NCBI GenBank assembly: GCA_003134505.1
Contig: PLBK01000012.1
Location: forward strand, 1 to 64,000
Direction of reading: 5' to 3'
Length of the DNA: 64,000 nt
Source: Actinomycetota bacterium
Lineage (GTDB): Bacteria; Actinomycetota; Thermoleophilia; Gaiellales; Gaiellaceae
Shown: positions 33,948-41,327 of the stretch, piece after piece
Layout of the letters: every line of letters starts with the position of its first letter
How positions within the stretch are numbered: position 1 is the first letter of the stretch
Notes under the pieces: generated by a model
Told to the model about the DNA's origin: nothing
What the model saw: only the letters and a program-made list of their open reading frames with translations
Databases searched by the model: none
Translations under genes and position numbers: made by a program

Positions 33948-34263
33948 TCGTTCTCCTCCTGTTCGCAGCCGGATCCTTCTCCCCGAAGAACCTCTCTGAT
34001 CTCAGTGTTGGTGTTTTCGGGCAAAGGTCAAGAGGCCGTCTGACTCCGTTCTTGCGCGTTTTCGCTGCAAACCGGCTTCATCGCGATTACAGTCGGCGCC
34101 GCGCGCGGCCGACATTCGGGGTATCGACCGCGAGCACCCCTTCCTGCAGCCCGGGACGCTGCTGCGCGTCCTCCCCACCGTCGCCGTCGTCGGCGTCCTG
34201 TGGGCGCTCGCCTGGAACACGGGCGGCAGCATCGTTGCCGGCGACTGGCTCCCCTACGCGCTG

Positions 34264-35997
34264 GTGATCGCCGCCGTGCTCGCGACGTCGCTCTTCGCCG
34301 GCATCGCCGTCCGGCCGGCTCGCGTGCCGCTCGTCGCGGCGGCGCTCCTGGTCGGCTTCGGCCTCTGGACAGCGGTCTCGATCGCCTGGAGCCCGCTTCC
34401 CTCGCTGGCTCGCGACGACGCCCTGCTCTCACTGCTCTACGCGGGCGCGTTCCTGACGCCGCTGCTCACGCTTCGCACGCAGGCAGACCGGCTGCTCGCC
34501 GCCACGGTCGCCGTCCTGGCGCTGGCGCTGCTGGCAGTCGTGACGGCGATCGAGGTGCACGGCGCGTCGAGCGCCGCGGACGTCTACACGGAGGCGAGGC
34601 TCGACTTTCCGGTCTCCTACTGGAACGGTGCCGCCGCGCTGTTCCTGGTCGGCGTCTGGCCGGCGATCGCGCTGTCGGCCGACCGGCGGCTCGGCCCGGC
34701 GTTGCGAGCCCTCTCGCTCGCCGGTGCGACCGCGATGGTGACCGATTGGCTGATGACGCAGAGCAAGGGCGGCGCGGTGGCGCTGGCCGTCTCGGGCGTC
34801 GTCTTTCTCGTCGTGACGCGCGAGCGGCTGCGTGCGCTCGTGCCCGTGCTCGTCGTCGGAGTGCTCGCGGCAGCGGGGGCCGGGGCGCTGACGGCGCCGT
34901 ACCGCTCGACCCAGCGCGGACTGCTCGGAGCGGTCCATCACGCCGGCACCGTCACGCTCGCGCTCACGGGCATCGCCCTGGCCTGTGGGCTCGTCTACGC
35001 GCTCGCCGACCAGCGGCTCGTGTTGCCGCGGTCGCTGTCGCCCCGGATCGGGAAGGCGCTGGCCGTGGTGCTCGCGTGCGGCGCGCTCGGCGGCGTGGCC
35101 GGCTTCTTCGCCGAGGTCGCCCACCCGATCGGGTTCGTCCAGCAGCACTGGGCGTCCTTCAAGCAGCTGCCGACCCACGACACCGCGTCGAGCCACTTCA
35201 CCTCGTTGGGCTCGAGCCGCTACGACTACTACCGCGTCGCGTTCCGGGAGTTCGAGCAGCATCCGCTGATCGGGATGGGCGGGCACGGCTGGCCGGCTGC
35301 ATATCTCCAGTACGGCAAGACGATCGAGGCACCTGAGCGCTCGCATTCGCTGGAGCTCGACGCGCTCAGCGAGACCGGCATCATCGGCTTCCTGCTCATC
35401 GTCGGCGCAGGCGTCCTCGGGCTGGCTTCGGGCTCGCGCAGCCGGGGTGCGCCGCTCCTGCCGGCAGCGCTGGTCGGTGCAGGCGTTTACCTGGCCACGC
35501 ACACGGCGATCGACTGGGTCTGGTCGATCCCATCGGTCGGCCTCGCGGGGCTCACGCTCGTCGGCATCGGCGCCTCGCGCAGCGCGCGGCCCTCGCTCCA
35601 GCCCCGGACGGCGATCGCCGGCGGGCTCATCGTGGCAGCCGTCGCGGTGCTCGGCTTCGCGCCGCCGTGGCTCTCGGTGCGCTTCACGGACGACGCCTAC
35701 GGCCAGCCGCCGGCAGCGCAGACGACCAGCCTCGACTGGGCGGAGCGGCTCGACCCGCTCTCGGTCGACCCGCTGCTGGCCCAGGCGGCGCTGGCGACGT
35801 CCCCGCACGACATCTCGCCCCTCGAGCGCGCCGTGGCCAAGCAGCCGGGGGACTCGGAGGTCCACTACCTGCTCGGCCTCGCCGACCTGAACGCGCACCG
35901 CAAGGCGGCGGCCCGCCGCCAGCTTCTGATCGCCGAGCGGCTCTCCCCGCGCGACCCGGTGATCCGCGCCGCGGTGCGTCGGGCGGGCCCGGCCTGA
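34264..35997 (+). CDS. O-antigen ligase / polymerase family protein with TPR-like tail
   Basis: 577 residues from GTG 34264, with about ten helices. The large external loop has the Wzy_C signature: SHFTSLGSSRYDYYRVAF, HPLIGMGGHGWPAAYL and RSHSLELDALSETGIIGF. The last 90 residues form a TPR-like tail (HYLLGLADLNAHRKAAARRQLL). It would polymerise or ligate polysaccharide repeat units. The frame stays open upstream to a TGA at 33997 and encodes a further hydrophobic helix (VLPTVAVVGVLWALAW) but has no ATG, GTG or TTG, so the true start is unclear. Confidence 0.85.
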   Translation: MIAAVLATSLFAGIAVRPARVPLVAAALLVGFGLWTAVSIAWSPLPSLARDDALLSLLYAGAFLTPLLTLRTQADRLLAATVAVLALALLAVVTAIEVHGASSAADVYTEARLDFPVSYWNGAAALFLVGVWPAIALSADRRLGPALRALSLAGATAMVTDWLMTQSKGGAVALAVSGVVFLVVTRERLRALVPVLVVGVLAAAGAGALTAPYRSTQRGLLGAVHHAGTVTLALTGIALACGLVYALADQRLVLPRSLSPRIGKALAVVLACGALGGVAGFFAEVAHPIGFVQQHWASFKQLPTHDTASSHFTSLGSSRYDYYRVAFREFEQHPLIGMGGHGWPAAYLQYGKTIEAPERSHSLELDALSETGIIGFLLIVGAGVLGLASGSRSRGAPLLPAALVGAGVYLATHTAIDWVWSIPSVGLAGLTLVGIGASRSARPSLQPRTAIAGGLIVAAVAVLGFAPPWLSVRFTDDAYGQPPAAQTTSLDWAERLDPLSVDPLLAQAALATSPHDISPLERAVAKQPGDSEVHYLLGLADLNAHRKAAARRQLLIAERLSPRDPVIRAAVRRAGPA

Positions 35998-36040
35998 CGC
36001 CCCGGGCACGCCGGGCGGCGGGGATAGAATCGAGAGCGCC

Positions 36041-36463
36041 GTGCCGTACCGGAAGGCGATCATTCGGCCGTACCGAATCGAGGACGAGAGCCTCCTCTTC
36101 AGCCTCGCCCGCGAGGCGTTCGGCACGCAGCTCTCCTGGAATGACCGCAGCACACTGCGCAAGCTCGAGACCGACACCGTGTTCGTCGCCGAGCTCGAGG
36201 GCGACCACGCCGGCTACGTCGCGCTCGACCATGACGGCGACACGATGCGGATCGAGCAGCTGCTCGTCAGCCCACGCCACGAGCGCGAGGGCATCGGCGG
36301 CCAGCTCGTCGACTACGCGGAGGGCTTTGCGATCTCCGAAGGCGCGCGCCGGCTGCAGATCGTCGTCGAGCCCGACAACCGCCGCGCGCTCGACTTCTAC
36401 GTGCGACGCAGCTTCACGCGCGCCGGCGACGACGTGCTCGAGCTTTCGCTTCCGCAGTTCTGA
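36041..36463 (+). CDS. GNAT-family N-acetyltransferase
   Basis: 140 residues with a complete GNAT fold: IIRPYRIEDESLLFSLA, VFVAELEGDHAGYVALD, then the acetyl-CoA pyrophosphate loop RHEREGIGGQLVDYA (Q/R-x-x-G-x-G/A type) and VVEPDNRRALDFYVRRSF. The acceptor amine is not predictable. GTG start; TAGAAT ends 10 nt upstream. The carboxylase gene follows after 20 bases with its own box. Confidence 0.88.
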   Translation: MPYRKAIIRPYRIEDESLLFSLAREAFGTQLSWNDRSTLRKLETDTVFVAELEGDHAGYVALDHDGDTMRIEQLLVSPRHEREGIGGQLVDYAEGFAISEGARRLQIVVEPDNRRALDFYVRRSFTRAGDDVLELSLPQF

Positions 36464-36471
36464 GCCCCCGG

Positions 36472-36477
36472 TAGGCT
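36472..36477 (+). promoter_or_regulatory. Putative -10 box of leaderless acyl-CoA carboxylase gene
   Basis: TAGGCT with a 6-nt spacer to the GTG start at 36484. Confidence 0.55.
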
Positions 36478-36483
36478 CAGGCT

Positions 36484-38046
36484 GTGCCCGTGCTCGCCAG
36501 CCAGGTCGAGCGTGACTCCGAGGCCTTCGCCAGGCGGCAGGCCCGGATGGAGGCGCTCGTGGCCGAGCTGCGCGAGCGCACGGCGCAGGTGGCGCGCGGA
36601 GGCGGCGAGAAGGCGCTCGAGCGGCACCGCTCCCGCGGCAAGCTGACGGCGCGCGAGCGGATCGACCGGCTCGTCGACCCTGGCGCGGCGTTCCTCGAGC
36701 TCTCCGCCCTGGCCGCCTGGGACCTGTACGACGGCGACGCGCCCGGGGCCGGCATCGTCACGGGGATCGGCGCCGTCGAGGGCCAGGAGTGCGTGATCGT
36801 CGCCAACGACGCGACGGTCAAGGGCGGCACCTACTTCCCGCTGACGGTGAAGAAGCACCTGCGCGCCCAGGAGATCGCCGAGCAGAACCGCCTGCCGTGC
36901 ATCTACCTCGTCGACTCGGGCGGCGCCTTTCTGCCGCTCCAGGCCGAGGTCTTCCCCGACCGCGATCACTTCGGGCGCATTTTCTACAACCAGGCGCGCA
37001 TGTCGGCGCTCGGGATCCCGCAGATCGCCTCGGTGATGGGGTCGTGCACCGCGGGCGGCGCGTACGTCCCGGCGATGTCGGACGAGACGATCATCGTCAA
37101 GGGCACGGGCACGATCTTCATCGGCGGCCCGCCGCTCGTGAAGGCGGCGACCGGCCAGGAGGTCACGGCCGAGGAGCTCGGCGGTGCCGACGTGCACACG
37201 CGGCAGTCGGGTGTCGCCGATCACTACGCCGCCTCCGACGAGCATGCGCTCGCGCTCTGCCGGGAGATCGTCCGCCATCTCGACCGGCGCCGGCCGGAGC
37301 CCCCATGGGACGCGGCCGAGCCGGAGGAGCCCGCCGCCGATCCGGCCGACCTGTACGGCCTGATCCCGGAGGACTTCCGGCACCAGGTCGACCCGCGGGA
37401 GATCATCGCCCGGCTGGTCGACGGCAGCCGCTTCCACGAGTTCAAGGCGCTCTACGGCGAGACGCTGGTCTGCGGCTTCGCGCGGATCGAGGGCTACCCC
37501 GTGGCGATCCTCGCGAACCACGGCGTCCTCTTCGCCGAGTCGTCGCAGAAGGGCGCGCACTTCATCGAGCTGGCCTGCAAGCGGAGGATCCCGCTCGTCT
37601 TCCTGCAGAACATCACCGGCTTCATGGTCGGCAAGGAGTACGAGGCCGGCGGGATCGCCCGCGACGGGGCCAAGCTGGTCATGGCCGTGGCCTGTGCGGA
37701 GGTGCCGAAGTTCACCGTCGTCACGGGCGGCTCGTTCGGCGCCGGCAACTACGGCATGTGCGGCCGCGCCTACGGGCCACGGCAGCTCTGGATGTGGCCG
37801 AACGCGCGCATCTCGGTGATGGGCGGGGAGCAGGCCGCGACGGTGCTGGCGATCGTGGGCGACGCCGACCCGGACGAGATCCAGGCCAAGTACGAGGCCG
37901 AGGGCAATCCCTACTATTCGACCGCGCGGCTCTGGGACGACGGCATCCTCGACCCGCTCGACACGCGCCGGGTGCTGACCATGGGCATCTCGGCCGCGAT
38001 GAATGCACCGATTCCGGACACCACGTTCGGCGTCTTCAGGATGTGA
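36484..38046 (+). CDS. mccB: Acyl-CoA carboxylase carboxyltransferase subunit, methylcrotonyl-CoA type
   Basis: 520 residues of two crotonase-like carboxyltransferase halves. Motifs are [17 protein letters not shown], the oxyanion glycines in [11 protein letters not shown] and [14 protein letters not shown]-type text ([18 protein letters not shown]), and [18 protein letters not shown]. These match the beta subunit of 3-methylcrotonyl-CoA carboxylase more closely than propionyl-CoA carboxylase, particularly the FMVGKEYE block. It carboxylates 3-methylcrotonyl-CoA in leucine catabolism with the biotin subunit at 41328. Enoyl-CoA hydratase and acyl-CoA dehydrogenase genes nearby support the pathway. 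Confidence 0.9.
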   Translation: MPVLASQVERDSEAFARRQARMEALVAELRERTAQVARGGGEKALERHRSRGKLTARERIDRLVDPGAAFLELSALAAWDLYDGDAPGAGIVTGIGAVEGQECVIVANDATVKGGTYFPLTVKKHLRAQEIAEQNRLPCIYLVDSGGAFLPLQAEVFPDRDHFGRIFYNQARMSALGIPQIASVMGSCTAGGAYVPAMSDETIIVKGTGTIFIGGPPLVKAATGQEVTAEELGGADVHTRQSGVADHYAASDEHALALCREIVRHLDRRRPEPPWDAAEPEEPAADPADLYGLIPEDFRHQVDPREIIARLVDGSRFHEFKALYGETLVCGFARIEGYPVAILANHGVLFAESSQKGAHFIELACKRRIPLVFLQNITGFMVGKEYEAGGIARDGAKLVMAVACAEVPKFTVVTGGSFGAGNYGMCGRAYGPRQLWMWPNARISVMGGEQAATVLAIVGDADPDEIQAKYEAEGNPYYSTARLWDDGILDPLDTRRVLTMGISAAMNAPIPDTTFGVFRM

Positions 38047-38127
38047 ATAGTCGGTAAGGGGCGGTTCGATCGCCCTGCGAACGGGGATGTTCAAGGCGTA
38101 CCTCGGAATCCGATCAAAGGAGCTCCA

Positions 38128-38763
38128 ATGCGCCAAATCCCCTTGCGGCCCACGCCGTCGGGAGTCATCGCCGTCATCGCGCTCGTGGTGGCGCTGACGG
38201 GTACCGGTGTCGCCGCGGCCAAGTTCGTGCTGCCGTCGAACAGCGTCGGCACGGCCCAACTCAGGGCCAACGCGGTCACGAACTCGAAGATCGCGTCGAA
38301 CGCTGTGACGTCTGCGAAGGTCAAGAACGGCTCGCTGCTCCGGGCCGACTTCAGAAGCGGCCAGGTTCCGGCGGGGCCGGCCGGCCCGGCCGGAGTGCAG
38401 GGCACCCGAGGCCCGACGGGCCCTGCAGGCACGTCCGGAGGTAGCCCGGTGTGGGCGCTGGTCAGCAGCGGCGGCGGGGTGATCGCCAGCTCGGGTGGTG
38501 TCTCCGTACAGCATCCGAGCACGGGCAACTACTACGTCGTGTTCGGCTCGGCCGTGACCGGCAAGGCCATCTTTGCGACCCAGGCCTACCGCGACACGGA
38601 CGCCGGTGTCCGGGGCGGCATCATCGTGACGAGCTGCGGCGGCGGTACGGAGGGCTCGGCCTGCAGTACGTCCAACACGTCCTCCACCGTCCGCGTCATC
38701 GTCGAGAACAACGGCAACACGGGCAACGCCGACCACGCATTCTACGTGGCCGCCGTCTCCTGA
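38128..38763 (+). CDS. Secreted collagen-like protein
   Basis: 211 residues. N-terminal export helix (GVIAVIALVVALTGTGVAAA), the shared NSVGTAQLRANAVT...SAKVKNGSLLRADF block, a short Gly-X-Y stretch (about 88-112), and a C-terminal domain (WALVSSGGGVIASSGG, YYVVFGSAVTGKAIFATQ) with two Cys that may pair. The C-terminal domain is similar to that of the next gene, indicating a tandem duplication. Strong Shine-Dalgarno AAAGGAG. It separates mccB from the enoyl-CoA hydratase gene. Confidence 0.88.
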   Translation: MRQIPLRPTPSGVIAVIALVVALTGTGVAAAKFVLPSNSVGTAQLRANAVTNSKIASNAVTSAKVKNGSLLRADFRSGQVPAGPAGPAGVQGTRGPTGPAGTSGGSPVWALVSSGGGVIASSGGVSVQHPSTGNYYVVFGSAVTGKAIFATQAYRDTDAGVRGGIIVTSCGGGTEGSACSTSNTSSTVRVIVENNGNTGNADHAFYVAAVS

Positions 38764-38781
38764 CGGTCGCGGGGTGACACG

Positions 38782-38816
38782 CGGGCCGCGGACGGGTCCC
38801 TCCTGTCCGCGGCCCG
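38782..38816 (+). terminator. Terminator hairpin after first collagen-like gene
   Basis: Perfect 12-bp stem (38782-38793 with 38805-38816), 11-nt loop, 19 bases past the stop codon. Confidence 0.7.
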
Positions 38817-38885
38817 TTCGCGTCCGGGCGCCGTCTGGGGCCACCTCTAGGATCGGTAGGTGCCAAGACCAAGGGAGGACCTACC

Positions 38886-39512
38886 GTGAGAGCTCTCCGA
38901 GCCATCCGTCCGTCGCCCGCCACGGTGATCGCGTCGATCGCGCTGCTCGTCGCCCTGGCCGGAACGGGGTACGCGGCCACCAGCTTGCCTGCGAACAGCG
39001 TCGGCAACAAGCAACTCCAGGCCAACGCCGTGACCACGTCGAAGGTGAAAGATCATTCGCTGCTCAAGGTCGACTTCGCAGCCAGCCAGCTTCCGCGCGG
39101 TGCCCCCGGCGCTCCAGGCCCGCCCGGCGCATCCGGCGCCGCCGGAGCGAGAGGGCCGACCGGGCCTTCGGGCACGGCCGCCACGAAATGGGCGCTCGTC
39201 GGGCGCGATGGGAACTTCGTCGCCGGCAGCGCGGGCGTCGTCGTCGTCCAGAGCGGATCCGGCCAGTATTACGTCAACTTCGGATCGGCGGTCATTGGCC
39301 ATGCGATCGAGGTGACGACGGTCTTCCGGCCCTCCGATGCCACTGTCCGCGGCAGCGCGATCGCGGGGATCTGCGGCGCCACCGGCGCGACACCGCCGCC
39401 CGACACGATCACCTGCAGCCTGAACAACAACACGAGCACGGTGTACGTGGTCACGCTCAACTCGGGCAACACCTTCGCCGAGAGCCACGGCTTCTACATC
39501 GCCGTCCTCTAG
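38886..39512 (+). CDS. Secreted collagen-like protein, tandem paralogue
   Basis: 208 residues. Export helix (SPATVIASIALLVALAGTGY), the block NSVGNKQLQANAVTTSKV and HSLLKVDFAASQLP, a Gly-X-Y stretch of about 35 residues, and a C-terminal domain with WALVGRDGNFVAGSAGVVV and YYVNFGSAVIGHAIEVTT, colinear with the previous protein. Two Cys (GICGA and TITCSL) are again present. GTG 38886 after GGAGGACC. Part of a family of at least three intact members in this window. Confidence 0.88.
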   Translation: MRALRAIRPSPATVIASIALLVALAGTGYAATSLPANSVGNKQLQANAVTTSKVKDHSLLKVDFAASQLPRGAPGAPGPPGASGAAGARGPTGPSGTAATKWALVGRDGNFVAGSAGVVVVQSGSGQYYVNFGSAVIGHAIEVTTVFRPSDATVRGSAIAGICGATGATPPPDTITCSLNNNTSTVYVVTLNSGNTFAESHGFYIAVL

Positions 39513-39524
39513 CTTCCGGCCGTC

Positions 39525-39559
39525 CGCCGCGGGGTGTGGGAGGCGCGCACCCCGCGGCG
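39525..39559 (+). terminator. Terminator hairpin after second collagen-like gene
   Basis: Perfect 12-bp stem (39525-39536 with 39548-39559), 11-nt loop, starting 13 bases past the stop. Confidence 0.7.
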
Positions 39560-39572
39560 CAGGGCCACCCGT

Positions 39573-39578
39573 TAGGTT
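39573..39578 (+). promoter_or_regulatory. Putative -10 box of leaderless 47-residue gene
   Basis: TAGGTT with a 7-nt spacer to the ATG at 39586. Confidence 0.5.
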
Positions 39579-39585
39579 TCCCGGG

Positions 39586-39729
39586 ATGCACACGATCGAG
39601 CTGACGCCCGAGGAGTTGCGTCTCGTCCATGCGGCGCTCGAGTCCTATCTCGACGACTTCGGTCACGACGAGGCCGACGTCCTCCGGCAGATCAAGGCGC
39701 TCCTCGCCAAGCTCCCCGACGAGGACTGA
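39586..39729 (+). CDS. Small helical hypothetical protein (47 residues)
   Basis: The product is two predicted helices: TIELTPEELRLVHAALESYL and DEADVLRQIKALLAKL, acidic overall. It has the leaderless box, ends 6 bases before the enoyl-CoA hydratase GTG, and so would be the first gene of that message. The size is compatible with a small regulatory or structural partner. No family is recognised. Confidence 0.7.
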   Translation: MHTIELTPEELRLVHAALESYLDDFGHDEADVLRQIKALLAKLPDED

Positions 39730-39735
39730 GCGCTG

Positions 39736-40527
39736 GTGACGACGGCGGGCCTGCTCCGCGCCGAGCGCGACGGACACCTCTTGCGCATCACGCTGGCTCG
39801 GCCCGAGCGGCGGAACGCGCTCGACGCGACGCTGATCGCGGCGCTGACCGAGGCGTTCTCAGACGTCGGCGACGCACGCGCCGTCGTGCTGGCAGGTGAG
39901 GGCGACAGCTTCTGCGCGGGCGCCGACGTCGAGTGGATGCGCTCCTCGATCGAGCTCTCCTACGAGGAGAACGTGGCCGACTCGACGCGCCTGCGCCGCA
40001 TGTACGAGGCGGTCGACCGGTGCCCGGCGCCCGTCGTCGCCCCCGTGCAGCGGTACGTCCTCGGCGGCGGCGTCGGGCTCGTGTGCTGCTGCGATGCGGT
40101 GATCGCGGCCGAGGACGTGGTCTTCGCCTTCTCGGAGGTGAAGCTCGGGATCATCCCCGCCGTGATCTCGCCGTTCGCGCTCGCGCGCATCGGCCCTGGC
40201 GCGGCGCGACGGTACTTCGTGACGGGTGAGCGCTTCGACGCGGCGACGGCGCTGCGAATGGGCCTCGTCCACGAGGTCGTCCCCGTTGCCGAGCTCGGAG
40301 CTGCGGTCGACCGGATCGTCGCGGAGATCCTCTCGGCCGGCCCGGAGGCGACGCGTCATGCCAAGAGCCTCGTCCTCGACGCGCCCCTCGACGGGCTGGA
40401 GACGGCCCGCCGGATCGCGGAGCGCCGCGCGAGCGACGAAGGCCAGGAGGGCCTGCACGCCTTCCTCGAAGGTCGTACACCAGGACAACCTGGATTCGCG
40501 TCCTGGTCTCCCGAGGAGACTGCGTAG
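39736..40527 (+). CDS. Enoyl-CoA hydratase/isomerase, possible methylglutaconyl-CoA hydratase
   Basis: 263 residues of the crotonase superfamily. The oxyanion-hole segments are FCAGADVEWM and VLGGGVGLV, and a catalytic Glu is in FSEVKLGIIPAVISPF. The DVEWM and GIIPAVISP text is typical of methylglutaconyl-CoA hydratases, which act right after 3-methylcrotonyl-CoA carboxylase in leucine breakdown; the flanking mccB and mccA agree. An oddity is QRYVLGGG where most family members have NGHALGGG. Start GTG follows the small gene by six bases. Confidence 0.87.
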   Translation: MTTAGLLRAERDGHLLRITLARPERRNALDATLIAALTEAFSDVGDARAVVLAGEGDSFCAGADVEWMRSSIELSYEENVADSTRLRRMYEAVDRCPAPVVAPVQRYVLGGGVGLVCCCDAVIAAEDVVFAFSEVKLGIIPAVISPFALARIGPGAARRYFVTGERFDAATALRMGLVHEVVPVAELGAAVDRIVAEILSAGPEATRHAKSLVLDAPLDGLETARRIAERRASDEGQEGLHAFLEGRTPGQPGFASWSPEETA

Positions 40528-40664
40528 CACCTCACGTATCTCCTGAGCGTCCGCAGTACCGGATCGGCTTCCCCTTCGCCGTTACGTGGAAGGCCCCACG
40601 TCGCCTATGCCGCCGCCGCACGACCCTAGTTGCCTGTCGCCGTAGGTAAATGTCGGGCCCGAGC
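40528..40664. other. Non-coding spacer of reduced GC
   Basis: No gene seen. The sequence from here to about 41320 has visibly more A and T than the flanks, and it marks the left edge of the cupin patch. Confidence 0.5.
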
Positions 40665-41009
40665 TTACTCTTGCCTGACTATGTCGACCGAGATCTCCAC
40701 CGCCGGAATCGTTCCTCTGTTCTCAAGCCAGTGTGTGGTGTTCCTGTCCTCGGGCCAGCCCACTCCCGGCCCATAGTCCGTAGCGACTCCATTTCGATGG
40801 TCAGTGATCGTTCCTTGCAGTATGTAGACGATGCCTGGTCTGTCTTTATGGTCGTGAATCGGGCCGAAGACGCCTCCAGACTCGACGGTCACGATACGCA
40901 TTCGAAGTTGGCGCCCTGCCATGCCCTCGATCTCAGGGCCAAGGTCAACCGTTGCAAGTAACTCCACCGTTACACCTTTCGTCTCAGGTGCCGCCAGTTC
41001 GTTGCTCAT
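40665..41009 (-). CDS. Cupin-domain protein in a lower-GC patch
   Basis: 114 residues of a single cupin barrel. Motif 1 is GPIHDHKDRPGIVYILQGTI, with His-x-His and a Tyr/Glu region; motif 2 is DRNTTHWLENRGT. A metal could bind through the histidines, but the substrate is unknown. ATG 41009 follows GAGAGGAGAG. GC content and codon choice differ from its neighbours, and it lies on the opposite strand inside the leucine catabolism genes, so recent acquisition is likely. Confidence 0.82.
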   Translation of the reverse strand: MSNELAAPETKGVTVELLATVDLGPEIEGMAGRQLRMRIVTVESGGVFGPIHDHKDRPGIVYILQGTITDHRNGVATDYGPGVGWPEDRNTTHWLENRGTIPAVEISVDIVRQE

Positions 41010-41327
41010 CGTGCTCTCCTCTCTGTGCCTCCAGGGCCTAACGTTCGACCTTCAACCCCCCAGGACGAGCTGATCTCCGACACCCGCTCATTACCTCCGT
41101 CGCCGCCAACGCCAACCCGCTGCACGGGTGTGGCGCCGTTCCACTCCTTATCGAGGTTGCCCGGACATAGACGCTGGCCCTTCTCGAACACCATGTAGAG
41201 CATCGCGCGTTGACGCTTCGAGAACAACCCGCCGCTCGCTGTGCATAAAGCACTCGAGCGGCGCAAGCCCGACCGGTCTGCTTGATACCGGACCCGCTCC
41301 GGGGTCTGCGAACAGCATGATTCGCTT
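41010..41327. other. Non-coding 318-base region of reduced GC
   Basis: Separates the divergent cupin and carboxylase genes. A minus-strand frame crosses it but has poor codon usage and runs through the carboxylase N-terminus, so I do not accept it. No transposase, integrase or terminal repeat was seen. Confidence 0.5.

Noticed and set aside
41035-41060. Integron-attC-like core GCCTAAC in the lower-GC cupin patch
   Set aside because: The matching GTTRRRY core with complementary inner boxes was not found within the usual 60-140 bases, and no integrase gene is near.
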